DNA of 64,000 nt from Haloarcula marina (GTDB lineage: Archaea; Halobacteriota; Halobacteria; Halobacteriales; Haloarculaceae), in contig NZ_CP100404.1 of assembly GCF_024218775.1 (NCBI RefSeq), positions 2,666,001 through 2,730,000 on the forward strand. The letters run 5' to 3'. Numbering within the stretch: the first letter of the stretch is position 1; each line of letters opens with the position of its first letter. Below the pieces are notes generated by a model. That model was not told where the DNA came from and made no database searches. It worked only from the letters and a program-made list of their open reading frames with translations. Positions 7,326 through 15,144 of the stretch are shown here, in pieces. A program made the translations under genes and the position numbers.

Positions 7326-8215
7326 ACCGCCGCCGTTTTCTCGCGGGCATCGGCGGCGGGGTGAGCGTCCTCGGGGGATACGCCGGGGTCCGACTGGCCG
7401 ATATTCGGCCGTACGACCCGGCTTCCCCGACAGGCGAGACACCGCGTGAGCGAATCGTCGCGGCCGCGCGCCACCGCTACGCCGCCGACCACCGCGCCGT
7501 GACGCAGGTGCGGATAACCCACGACTCGAACGGGGCGGCGGGGTACGACGCCGCCACCTACCGCGAGTACCACGAACACTCCCGGCGGCGACACACGCAC
7601 GTGTTCACGACCCGGCGACGGCCTGCCGAACACGTCCCGAACCCGTTCCACGGCCTCTTCGGGTACTTTCACTGGGGGACCGCCGACCGCGACCGCCTGC
7701 CGAAGACCTCCGTCGTCCACGTGACCGACGGCGAGATACGGTCCAGTTGGGACGCGCCGACGCCCGAGGCGGGCGACGCGCCGAACCCGCCCGAACTCGG
7801 CGACGACGGCATCAGCGCGCCGAACTCGGAGCCGCGGTCCGGGATGAACGGGGAGTTCGTCCTGCCACATCAGACCGAGTGGGCCGAGCGAGACGACGGC
7901 GGCTACGAAGTGACGGCCCCGGACGGCTACGCCGAAGTCGTCACGCTCCCTGCCAGCGTCGACGGCCTACGGGACGGCTGTCGTGTCCTCGTCCGACTGG
8001 ACGCCGACGGGCGACTCTCCCGCATCGTCGACGACCGAGTCGTGACCGTCGAATCGGCCGACGACAACGGGACCACAGCGCGGACCGTCGGCTACCGCAT
8101 CGTCACCGAGTTCGACCAGTACGGGACCGCCACCGCGCCGCGGCCCACCGGCGACGTGGAGACGACGCTACAGAACCGACTGGCGAGTGCGGGAACCGAC
8201 CTCAGCGTGTACTGA
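7322..8215 (+). CDS. Tat-exported hypothetical protein
   Basis: The 297-residue protein begins MNRRRFLAGIGGG, a clear twin-arginine signal without a lipobox. It reads like a periplasm-facing beta-rich domain with a repeated pattern of strands (VTQVRITHDSNG, DGYAEVVTLPASVDG, YRIVTEFDQYG). A LolA/LppX-like fold is possible but is only a guess. It overlaps the preceding lipoprotein gene by four bases and probably acts with it at the cell surface. A family name is not certain. Confidence 0.75.
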   Translation: MNRRRFLAGIGGGVSVLGGYAGVRLADIRPYDPASPTGETPRERIVAAARHRYAADHRAVTQVRITHDSNGAAGYDAATYREYHEHSRRRHTHVFTTRRRPAEHVPNPFHGLFGYFHWGTADRDRLPKTSVVHVTDGEIRSSWDAPTPEAGDAPNPPELGDDGISAPNSEPRSGMNGEFVLPHQTEWAERDDGGYEVTAPDGYAEVVTLPASVDGLRDGCRVLVRLDADGRLSRIVDDRVVTVESADDNGTTARTVGYRIVTEFDQYGTATAPRPTGDVETTLQNRLASAGTDLSVY

Positions 8216-8237
8216 AAACTGTCGTCTCCGTGTGCGC

Positions 8238-8510
8238 TCAGACCCCTTCGAGGGTCGAGCGATACTCGTTGATGGCGTCGTTCGCGTCGTCGATAGCCTC
8301 GGCCACGTCCTCGCCGTCGCCGCCCGAGAGGTCGTTCAGGGCCGACTGGATGCGGGCGAGACGGCCGTGGTCGGGGCCGCGGTCGGCCGTCGAGAGGCGG
8401 TCGAGTTGCTCGGCGAGTTCGGTGAGACGCTCGCTGGCGTCGTCGTTGGCGGTGTCTTCGGCGGCCGATTCGAGATGGTCGCTCGCGGTGGCGAGTGTTT
8501 CGCGTGTCAT
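8238..8510 (-). CDS. DUF7553-like helical protein
   Basis: The 90-residue acidic protein (MTRETLATASDHLESAAEDT to YRSTLEGV) is predicted to be almost entirely helical and looks like the small haloarchaeal DUF7553 type. A CCGTTTTATC element lies 23-28 bases upstream of the ATG at 8510 on the minus strand, which fits a leaderless start and excludes the longer open frame. It is convergent with the Tat protein gene. Function unknown. Confidence 0.75.
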   Translation of the reverse strand: MTRETLATASDHLESAAEDTANDDASERLTELAEQLDRLSTADRGPDHGRLARIQSALNDLSGGDGEDVAEAIDDANDAINEYRSTLEGV

Positions 8511-9076
8511 GCATGGGAATTCAGCCAACGGTGATAAAACGGTTCCCGTCGTGGAGAATGCTGCACCTGTCGACGACGGGCGAACGTTTAGGCGACAGGG
8601 GGTCCGAGGCAAGGCATGGCGAACTTCCTCAGTCGCTCGCTGGCCCCCGCGTGCGTCTCCGACACCGCACGTCGGTCCGGGCGAAAAGACCACCACGTGT
8701 GGTACTACGGCAACGCCCGTCGTCGGACGGGTGCGGGAATCCCCGACGGCGCTGTCGCGAAACGCGACGACCGCCGGACCGGCCCCGAGTGTTCCGGTGT
8801 CATCTCGAGAGACCCCCGGAACGGCGGCGACGTAGCTACCGGCAAGATTACTGCAGTACCGCGTCCGGAGAGCGACCCCGTCGGTGGTGACACCGGACGA
8901 GCGATGGACGCCCAAAGAGACAGCAGGCGCCTCTTGAATATGCTCGAGAGTCGGTGCTGCCAGAATTGGGCAGATATATTCTCTATTCGGAGATATTCAC
9001 ACCCACATTCCAATTTTCAGTCTCGTAATACACTATTTGAATGGCTAACAGACCCAATCACAACCAAAAATAACTA
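8511..9076. other. Gene-poor spacer, GC-rich then abruptly AT-rich
   Basis: No confident gene lies here. The left part, to about 8935, is GC-rich and keeps a coding-like third-position bias on the plus strand. From about 8935 to 9076 the sequence becomes markedly AT-rich. The sudden change of composition next to the ATP-grasp gene suggests a junction, perhaps of a transferred segment. Confidence 0.5.
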
Positions 9077-9077
9077 A
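8616..9077 (+). CDS. Doubtful open frame, possible truncated gene
   Basis: A 153-residue frame (MANFLSRSLAPACVSDTARR) begins 26-29 bases after a CGTTTAGGCG element, the spacing of other promoters here. The codons are GC-rich in the third position only until about residue 105. The remainder runs through AT-rich DNA and ends with TAA overlapping the ATG of the next gene. No domain is recognised. It may be the 5' part of a gene whose end was replaced. Confidence 0.25.
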   Translation: MANFLSRSLAPACVSDTARRSGRKDHHVWYYGNARRRTGAGIPDGAVAKRDDRRTGPECSGVISRDPRNGGDVATGKITAVPRPESDPVGGDTGRAMDAQRDSRRLLNMLESRCCQNWADIFSIRRYSHPHSNFQSRNTLFEWLTDPITTKNN

Positions 9078-10393
9078 TGGATACCAAACGATTCCTGTTC
9101 GTCTCTGCTGACGCCGCACTGATTACCGACCTCGCGTGGCAAGTCCACAAAGAGGGCCACGACGTGAAATACTACATCGAATCCGAGAACGATACCGAAA
9201 TCGGCGACGGATTCGTCCCGAAGACCGACGACTGGCGGGCGTCAGTCGAGTGGGCTGATGTCGTCGTCTTCGACGACATCTGGGTCGGAGACGAGGTCGG
9301 AACCGGCGAACTGGCGCAGGAACTCCGCGCACAGGGCACGGCCGTCGTCGGTGGGACACCGGCGACCGACCGCCTCGAAGAGGACCGCGGCTACGCGATG
9401 GAGGTCCTCGAAGACCACGGCGTCAATACCGTCGAGCACCACGTGTTCCACGACTTCGACGAGGCGATTCAGCACGTCCGGGAGAATCCCGTCCCCTACG
9501 TCATCAAGCCCCTCGGCGAGGTGCAGAACGTCAAACGCCTCCTCTACGTCGGGAACGAGGACGACGGGAGCGACGTCGTCGACGTGCTTCAAGCCTACAA
9601 GAAGGCGTGGGGACATCGAATGAAGGGCTTCCAGTTGCAGCGGAAGGTCGACGGCGTCGAAGTCGCCATCTGTGGCTTCTTCGACGGCGAATCGTTCGTC
9701 GATGCGGTGAACTTCAACTTCGAGCACAAGAAACTGTTTCCGGGGAACATCGGGCCGTCGACCGGCGAGATGGGAACGTCGATGTTCTGGGCGGGGCACA
9801 ACAAACTGTTCGCGGAGACCCTCGGAAAGGTCGAAGGCTGGCTCGCCGACGAGGGCTACGTCGGGAGCATCGATATCAACTGTATCGTCAACGAGACGGG
9901 CATCTATCCGCTGGAGTTCACGCCGCGCTTTGGCTACCCGACGATTGCGCTCCAAGAGGAGTCCTTCGAGTCGGGGACGGGCCAGTTCTTCTACGACCTC
10001 GCACACGGAAACGACCCGGAACTGACGGTACACAACGGCTACCAAATCGGAGTGCGAATCGTGCTGCCGCCGTTTCCCTTCGACGACGAGAAGACCTACG
10101 ACGAGAACTCGCGCAACGCCGCAATCGTCTTCCAGACTGATAGTCGCGACGGCATCCACTTGGAAGACGCGAAGAACGTCGACGGACAGTGGCGGTCGGC
10201 CGGAAGCAACGGGATGCCGCTGGTCGTCACCGGGAAAGGCGAAACGATGCAGCAAGCCCGGGAACAGGCATACGGCCGCATCGACGACATCGTGATGCCG
10301 AACATGTACTACCGTGACGACATCGGTGAGCGATGGATAGACGGGGACGGCGACCGCCTGCAAGCGTGGGGATACCTCGGTCCGCAGACGTAG
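9077..10393 (+). CDS. ATP-grasp enzyme, PurD-like
   Basis: The 438-residue protein resembles the phosphoribosylamine-glycine ligase side of the ATP-grasp superfamily. It has an N-terminal pre-ATP-grasp region (MDTKRFLFVSADAALITDLA), the central fold (VPYVIKPLGEVQNVKRLLYVG, GFQLQRKVDGVEVAICGFF) and metal/ATP residues in YVGSIDINCIVNETGIYPLEFTPRFGYP. It differs from housekeeping PurD in sequence and gene context, so another amide-, peptide- or thioester-forming role is possible. Its codons are less GC-rich than those of its neighbours, and an AT-rich spacer precedes it and a pseudogene follows it. Lateral origin is plausible. The substrate is not assigned. Confidence 0.75.
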   Translation: MDTKRFLFVSADAALITDLAWQVHKEGHDVKYYIESENDTEIGDGFVPKTDDWRASVEWADVVVFDDIWVGDEVGTGELAQELRAQGTAVVGGTPATDRLEEDRGYAMEVLEDHGVNTVEHHVFHDFDEAIQHVRENPVPYVIKPLGEVQNVKRLLYVGNEDDGSDVVDVLQAYKKAWGHRMKGFQLQRKVDGVEVAICGFFDGESFVDAVNFNFEHKKLFPGNIGPSTGEMGTSMFWAGHNKLFAETLGKVEGWLADEGYVGSIDINCIVNETGIYPLEFTPRFGYPTIALQEESFESGTGQFFYDLAHGNDPELTVHNGYQIGVRIVLPPFPFDDEKTYDENSRNAAIVFQTDSRDGIHLEDAKNVDGQWRSAGSNGMPLVVTGKGETMQQAREQAYGRIDDIVMPNMYYRDDIGERWIDGDGDRLQAWGYLGPQT

Positions 10394-10439
10394 CTCTCGC
10401 GGTCGGTCGCCGCCGAGTCGCGACGGGGAACGACATCGG

Positions 10440-10715
10440 TCATACTGACACTCCTTTCGCGCGGTACACCTCGTCCATCCACGAGTCGTCGGACCCGACG
10501 TAATTCCGGCCATCTCCGGGCCCACGCCGCTTTCGCCTCGCTGTCGGCCACGATCGTCCGAATCGCTTCCGGGCGCTCCACTTCGACGTAGCCGAAGACG
10601 TGGCCGTCCTTCTCGAAGCCACCGTCGGTTTGGTGGCTGGCGCCCGATTCGAGATAGGCCGCTTCGAGCGCCGCCGGAAGCACAGCGTGTACGACACGTC
10701 GACTCGTTCGGCACA
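10440..10715 (-). pseudogene. Decayed L-rhamnose mutarotase (RhaM) gene
   Basis: Pieces of a RhaM-family protein lie in different frames of the minus strand. One frame gives VLPAALEAAYLESGA and FEKDGHVFGYVEVERPEAIR. Another, after a frameshift near 10510-10530, gives NYVGSDDSWMDEVYRAKGVSV and a stop. An upstream AERV piece lies in a third relation, implying an additional deletion where the N-terminal region should be. No continuous frame covers the family's usual length of about 100 residues. The family normally interconverts the anomers of L-rhamnose. Confidence 0.72.
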
Positions 10716-10730
10716 GGCCGACCGACCACC

Positions 10731-10735
10731 TATAC
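10731..10735 (+). promoter_or_regulatory. TATA element of DUF7127-like gene
   Basis: TATAC is centred 28 bases upstream of ATG 10761. It supports that start over the in-frame GTG at 10740, which would lie upstream of the transcript. Confidence 0.55.
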
Positions 10736-10760
10736 GTGTGTGGCACGTATTCGCATTCGG

Positions 10761-11012
10761 ATGGACGCAACCACCGAACAAAGCGAGTTACACGTCTCGC
10801 AGTCAGAACACGAGGATGGCTGGACGGTCGCCGCCGACCTCCGCCCGGTCGACGACGACGAAGTGACAGTGGAACTCGTGGGTGCGACGGCCATCGTCGC
10901 CGTCGACGCCCCGCCCCTCCGGACGGAGTTCGACCTCGAACTCCCCGACGCCGACGCGACGGCGTCGCTGAACAACGGCGTCCTCGTCGTCGAGAGCGAC
11001 GAACGCGACTGA
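10761..11012 (+). CDS. DUF7127-like small protein (HSP20-like fold)
   Basis: This 83-residue acidic protein has the pattern of the small haloarchaeal DUF7127 family. The segments are WTVAADLRPVDDDEVTVELVGATAIVAV, then FDLELPDADATASLNNGVLVV. The strand order recalls the alpha-crystallin/HSP20 sandwich, including the closing NNGVLVV strand, but it is shorter than real small heat-shock proteins. A chaperone role is inference. The start is set by the TATA box 28 bases upstream. Confidence 0.7.
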   Translation: MDATTEQSELHVSQSEHEDGWTVAADLRPVDDDEVTVELVGATAIVAVDAPPLRTEFDLELPDADATASLNNGVLVVESDERD

Positions 11013-11103
11013 GTACCGACCCGGCGAACGCCGCCGTTTCTGCCGCCGATGTCGTGCTGTGACTCCACAAGAGACTTCTGCCTCATGGCGGTAGGGAGGG
11101 GCA

Positions 11104-12108
11104 ATGACGACTGCCGACCAGACGGCCGAGGAGTCGCCGACGCTCCGCGGGTCAGTCCCGCCGGTTCGCGAGTGGGCCCGCACGTTCGCAATCGGTATCT
11201 GCATGGGGAGCGCCGACGCCGTCCCGGGGGTCTCCGGCGGAACGATAGCGCTCATCGCGGGCATCTACGGCCGCCTCATCGCCATGATTACCGCCATCAC
11301 CCCCGAGCGCGTCTGGACGTTTCTCGGGGCGTTCGTCCCGACCGACGGCCGCGTCTCCGTTCGCGAGGCGCTGGCCGTCTGGGAGGAGATAGACGGCTGG
11401 TTCGGCCTCGCACTGGCGATCGGCGTCTTCACGGCGATTATCGTCGTCACCCGCATCGTCCACGTCGCCAGCGAAGAAGTCCCGACGCTCCTGTTCGGCT
11501 TCTTCTTCGGCCTTATCGCCGCCTCCGCCATCGTGCTGCTTCGAGAGTTGCACATCGAGACGGCGTTTCAGGCCGCCGCGGGCGTCGTCGGGTTCGGTAT
11601 CGCCTTCCTGCTGTCGGGACCGGTCGCCTTCCTCGACGGCGGCGGCCTGCTCGTCGTCTTCGTCGCCGGGGCCGTCGCCGTCAGCGCGATGATTCTCCCG
11701 GGCATCTCGGGGTCGCTCCTGCTGGTCATCCTCGGTCAGTACACCCGAATGTCGACGACGCTGAGCACGTTCGTCGACAGCCTCGCGGGCCTCGTGACGG
11801 GCGGGTCGCTCGCCCAGACGATCCAGAGCGGGACCGTCGTCGTGACGTTCGTCCTCGGGGGATTGGTCGGCCTGTTCACCATCTCCCGGGCGGTCCGGCG
11901 CGCGCTCGACCGGAACCGCCGGGCCACGATGGCGTTTCTGGTCGCCCTCGTCGTCGGCGCGCTTCGTGCCCCCATCTCGGAGGTCCAATCGACCGCCGGG
12001 TTCTCAGCGGACACGCTACTGGCGTTCGCCGCCGCCGCTCTCGTCGGAGCGGTCGCACTACTCTTGCTCGACTGGTACGCCGTCGACCTGGACCTCGATT
12101 CGGTGTGA
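11104..12108 (+). CDS. DUF368 membrane protein, PopT-type polyprenyl-phosphate transporter
   Basis: The 334-residue integral membrane protein shows DUF368 marks: GICMGSADAVPGVSGGTIALIAGIY near the N-terminus and MILPGISGSLLLVILGQY in the middle, a repeat of the same PG[IV]SG motif. About ten membrane segments are predicted. Bacterial DUF368 proteins (PopT) recycle undecaprenyl phosphate across the membrane. In archaea the likely cargo is dolichyl phosphate for glycosylation, which is inference. A GGAGGGG sequence at 11094-11100 is one of the few Shine-Dalgarno-like sites in the window. Confidence 0.85.
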   Translation: MTTADQTAEESPTLRGSVPPVREWARTFAIGICMGSADAVPGVSGGTIALIAGIYGRLIAMITAITPERVWTFLGAFVPTDGRVSVREALAVWEEIDGWFGLALAIGVFTAIIVVTRIVHVASEEVPTLLFGFFFGLIAASAIVLLRELHIETAFQAAAGVVGFGIAFLLSGPVAFLDGGGLLVVFVAGAVAVSAMILPGISGSLLLVILGQYTRMSTTLSTFVDSLAGLVTGGSLAQTIQSGTVVVTFVLGGLVGLFTISRAVRRALDRNRRATMAFLVALVVGALRAPISEVQSTAGFSADTLLAFAAAALVGAVALLLLDWYAVDLDLDSV

Positions 12109-12242
12109 GAGCGGGCTGAAGCGGTCATCTGTGAGCCTCGCAAACCGACGGAATCGGAGCGAGTGAGACACCCCATAGAGCGTGACGTTTCGACCGGTCA
12201 CGGACTCGCCCTCACAGTCCGACACCGGCGCGGCGACCGTCT

Positions 12243-13346
12243 CTAGAACCCGAACGCGCGTCGATACTGGGGTGGCCCCTCGACTTCGTCGGTCGCGTCC
12301 AGCGCCTCGGCGGCGTGCATGGCGAAGTAGGGGTCTCGTAGGTGTTCGCGGCCGACGATAGCGAGGTCGGCGCGGTCGTTCGCGACGATTGCCTCGGCCT
12401 GTTCGGGGGTGGTGATGCCGCCGACCGCGCCGACGGCGATGTCCGACTCGGTCTCTTCGCGGATGCGCTCGGCGTAGGCCAGTTGGTAGTTCGGGCCAGC
12501 GTAGTCGGGGCGGGATTCGGGGTGGATGCCGCCGCCGCTCACGTCTATCAGGTCCGCACCGGCGTCTGCGAGGCGGTCGGCGAGTCGCACGGAGTCGTCG
12601 ACGGTCCACGACTCGCGGTCGGGGAGCCAATCGGTCGCGGAGATGCGGACGAACACGGGCTTGCCGTCGGGCCACACCTCGCGGACGGCGGCGGTGACCT
12701 CGCGGACGAGTCGGGTTCGGCCCTCGAAGTCGCCGCCGTAGCCGTCCTCGCGGTGGTTCGTCACCGGCGAGCAGAACTCGTGAAGGAGATAGCCGTGGGC
12801 GGCGTGGACCTCCGCGACCTCGAATCCGGCGTCACAGGCGCGTTCGGCGGCCGTCCGGAACGACTGGATTACGTCGTCGATGCCGTCTCGGTCGAGTTTC
12901 TTCGTGGGCGGCGCCTCACCGTCCTCGTAGGGCCACGGGTCGCCGCTCGGACCGACGGCTTCCCAGCCGCCCTCGTCGGGTTGAAGCGGGTCGTGCCCCT
13001 CCCACGGGCGACTGGTCGCGGCCTTCCGCCCCGCGTGGGCCAACTGGATGGCCGGGACGCTGCCCTGTTGGCGAATGAACTCGGTTATCGGTTCGAGCGC
13101 GCGGGCGTGCTCGTCGCTCCAGAGGCCGAGGTCCTCGGGCGAGATGCGGCCGCGCGGTTCGACGGCGGTGGCTTCGGTCATCACCAGTCCCGCCCCGCCG
13201 ACGGCGCGGGACGTGAGGTGCGTGCGGTGCCAGTCCGTGGCGAGGCCGTCACGGTCTTCACAGGAGTACTGGCACATCGGCGACACCATCACGCGGTTCG
13301 GTATCGTCGTCTCGCGGAGGTCGAGCGGTGAGAACAGCGCAGTCAT
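12243..13346 (-). CDS. NADH:flavin oxidoreductase, old-yellow-enzyme (YqjM) type
   Basis: The 367-residue FMN protein has the YqjM-class signature: NRVMVSPMCQYS with the regulatory Cys, HAGRKA for substrate and FMN contact, and HAAHGYLLHEFCSPVTNHREDGYGG with the paired histidine motif. Near the C-terminus are SGGGI and VGAVGGITTPEQAEAI, which bind the FMN phosphate. Such enzymes reduce activated C=C bonds with NAD(P)H. The physiological substrate is unknown. It stands alone, convergent to the DUF368 gene. Confidence 0.92.
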   Translation of the reverse strand: MTALFSPLDLRETTIPNRVMVSPMCQYSCEDRDGLATDWHRTHLTSRAVGGAGLVMTEATAVEPRGRISPEDLGLWSDEHARALEPITEFIRQQGSVPAIQLAHAGRKAATSRPWEGHDPLQPDEGGWEAVGPSGDPWPYEDGEAPPTKKLDRDGIDDVIQSFRTAAERACDAGFEVAEVHAAHGYLLHEFCSPVTNHREDGYGGDFEGRTRLVREVTAAVREVWPDGKPVFVRISATDWLPDRESWTVDDSVRLADRLADAGADLIDVSGGGIHPESRPDYAGPNYQLAYAERIREETESDIAVGAVGGITTPEQAEAIVANDRADLAIVGREHLRDPYFAMHAAEALDATDEVEGPPQYRRAFGF

Positions 13347-13409
13347 CGGCGGAGGTTAGCCGCGGAGTCGGATAACCGCACGGACGGCTGTCGGCTCTGC
13401 CGGAACCCG

Positions 13410-14270
13410 CTATCTCCAGACCGCGCTGCCCAGTCGCGTCTCCGAGAGGTCGAAGTCGAAGCGGTCGGTCCACAACAGACCCGCACCCAGTAGCGCGGCG
13501 AGCGCGACCGGTATCCAGTTGCCGTAGAAGGCGTTGATACCGCCCCAGAGGACGACGAAGCTCACGAGGTCGTCGAGCATGAACTCGCACTGGTCGAGCC
13601 GTCGGTACAGGCCAGCACGGTCGAACCCCCAGTCGAACAGCAGGACGGCGACGGTCCCCGAGAGGAGCCAGCCGCGGTAGTTCGACCACGGGACGCCGTA
13701 GAACTGCTGGACCTCGTACTCCCAGAAGCCGATGGCGACGGCACCCGGGTCCAGCACCAAGTCGACGAGCATGACCGCCGCCAGCGTCGCCAGCAGTCGC
13801 GGGAGCGCCGACTCCGCGCGGCGGCCGAGCAAGAGCAGGACCAGCAGATAGGCGTTCAACACTAACGGGAAGAAAAACACCGGGAGGCCGAGCGGCACTT
13901 CCCCGAACAGCATCGGCCCCAAGTCGACGCCGTAGGCGAACTCGCCGTAGGGCCACCCCGTCGTCACGCCGTACAGTTCGATGCCGTACGAATAGGCCGT
14001 CAGCGCGACGAGGGCGAATGTCGCCTTCCGGTCCAAGAGGGGGAACACCCCGGCGACCAGCGGCAGACGCATCACGAGCGTCCCGAACAGGACGAAAAAC
14101 GGGTTGTACGCGAGCGGCGGCGGGAGCAGTCCCTCGGCGCTCGCCAACAGCGTCACCGCGCCGACGAGGGGGAAGACGACGGCGATGGTGAAGCGGTGCT
14201 CGCGGACGAGGGCGTCCAGTCGCGCGCCCGCCTCGCGTCGGTTCGCGGGCAGTCGCCGCGTCTCAGCCAT
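13410..14270 (-). CDS. cruF: CruF-type carotenoid hydratase (bisanhydrobacterioruberin hydratase)
   Basis: This 286-residue integral membrane protein with about eight segments has CruF/DUF422 features: YSYGIELYGVTTGWPYGEFAY, LVDLVLDPGAVAIGFWEYEVQQFYGVPWSNYRGW, and LWGGINAFYGN. In Haloarcula japonica the CruF homologue adds the last two hydroxyl groups to make bacterioruberin. It is the last gene of the crtD-lyeJ-cruF operon, overlapping lyeJ by eight bases, which strongly supports the call. It acts in the membrane. Confidence 0.92.
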   Translation of the reverse strand: MAETRRLPANRREAGARLDALVREHRFTIAVVFPLVGAVTLLASAEGLLPPPLAYNPFFVLFGTLVMRLPLVAGVFPLLDRKATFALVALTAYSYGIELYGVTTGWPYGEFAYGVDLGPMLFGEVPLGLPVFFFPLVLNAYLLVLLLLGRRAESALPRLLATLAAVMLVDLVLDPGAVAIGFWEYEVQQFYGVPWSNYRGWLLSGTVAVLLFDWGFDRAGLYRRLDQCEFMLDDLVSFVVLWGGINAFYGNWIPVALAALLGAGLLWTDRFDFDLSETRLGSAVWR

Positions 14271-15144
14271 ACAGCATCACCCACAGGCCGACGAGCGTGA
14301 AGGCCATCCCGACGAGGCCGTTGATGGCGGGATACCACCAGTAGGCCTCCTCAACGTCGACGCCGACGGCAAGGATACCGAAGACGAGGGCGGGGTAGAC
14401 GAGCAAAAGCGCGCCGAACGCCCAGTGCGTGAGGGCGAACGTGGCCGCGGCCGCGAGCCAACACGCCGCGCAGTAGTAGTACGTCCGGGACTCCCCGAGG
14501 TACGTCGCCGTCGTCTGGATGCCCGCCTCTCGGTCCGGGTCGATGTCCGGAATCGCCGAGAACGTGTGCATCCCCATCGTCCAGAGCCACGCGCCCGCGA
14601 CGGCCGCGGCGGGCGGCGCGACGCCCGCGACGGCGGCGTAGGCGACGACGCCCGGCAGGATGTACAGGCCGTTCGACAGCGAGTCCAGAAACGGCGTCGT
14701 CTTGAAGCGCAGGGGCGGCGCGGAGTACTCGACGGAGAGGGCCGCCCACGCGAGCAACGCGACGACGCCGAGCGTCGGCAACCGCGGGAGGAACGCCGCC
14801 GCGAGCAGTCCGGACCCGACGATAGCGGCGACGGTGAGGGCGTCGCCGCGATAGCTGACCTCGCGACCCTCGTCTTTCTTCGGGTTGTGTTCGTCGACAT
14901 CCCGGTCGAACACGTCGTTGACGCCGTAGAGGAAGACGTTCGCCGGAATCGTGAAGTACAGGAACAGCGCGACGGCCAGCGGCGAGAACAGTTCGCTCGG
15001 CCCCGCGGCCGCGTAGGTCACCGCGACGACGACGGGACCGCCCTGATACAGCCAGAATCGGGGGCGAGAGAGCCAGAACAGGTAGCCCAGGCGCGTCTCT
15101 CGGGAGGGAGCGACCCCGCGCAGACGGTCCGTGACGGTGCTCAT
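14263..15144 (-). CDS. lyeJ: Lycopene elongase/1,2-hydratase, UbiA family
   Basis: The 293-residue polytopic prenyltransferase has both Asp-rich metal motifs of the UbiA family (NDVFDRDVDEHNPKKD and DIDPDREAG). In haloarchaea this enzyme adds two C5 dimethylallyl units to lycopene, giving C50 skeletons, and hydrates them. The ATG at 15144 overlaps the crtD stop in ATGA, which sets the start. It sits between crtD and cruF in a three-gene operon like that of Haloarcula. Confidence 0.93.
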   Translation of the reverse strand: MSTVTDRLRGVAPSRETRLGYLFWLSRPRFWLYQGGPVVVAVTYAAAGPSELFSPLAVALFLYFTIPANVFLYGVNDVFDRDVDEHNPKKDEGREVSYRGDALTVAAIVGSGLLAAAFLPRLPTLGVVALLAWAALSVEYSAPPLRFKTTPFLDSLSNGLYILPGVVAYAAVAGVAPPAAAVAGAWLWTMGMHTFSAIPDIDPDREAGIQTTATYLGESRTYYYCAACWLAAAATFALTHWAFGALLLVYPALVFGILAVGVDVEEAYWWYPAINGLVGMAFTLVGLWVMLYG

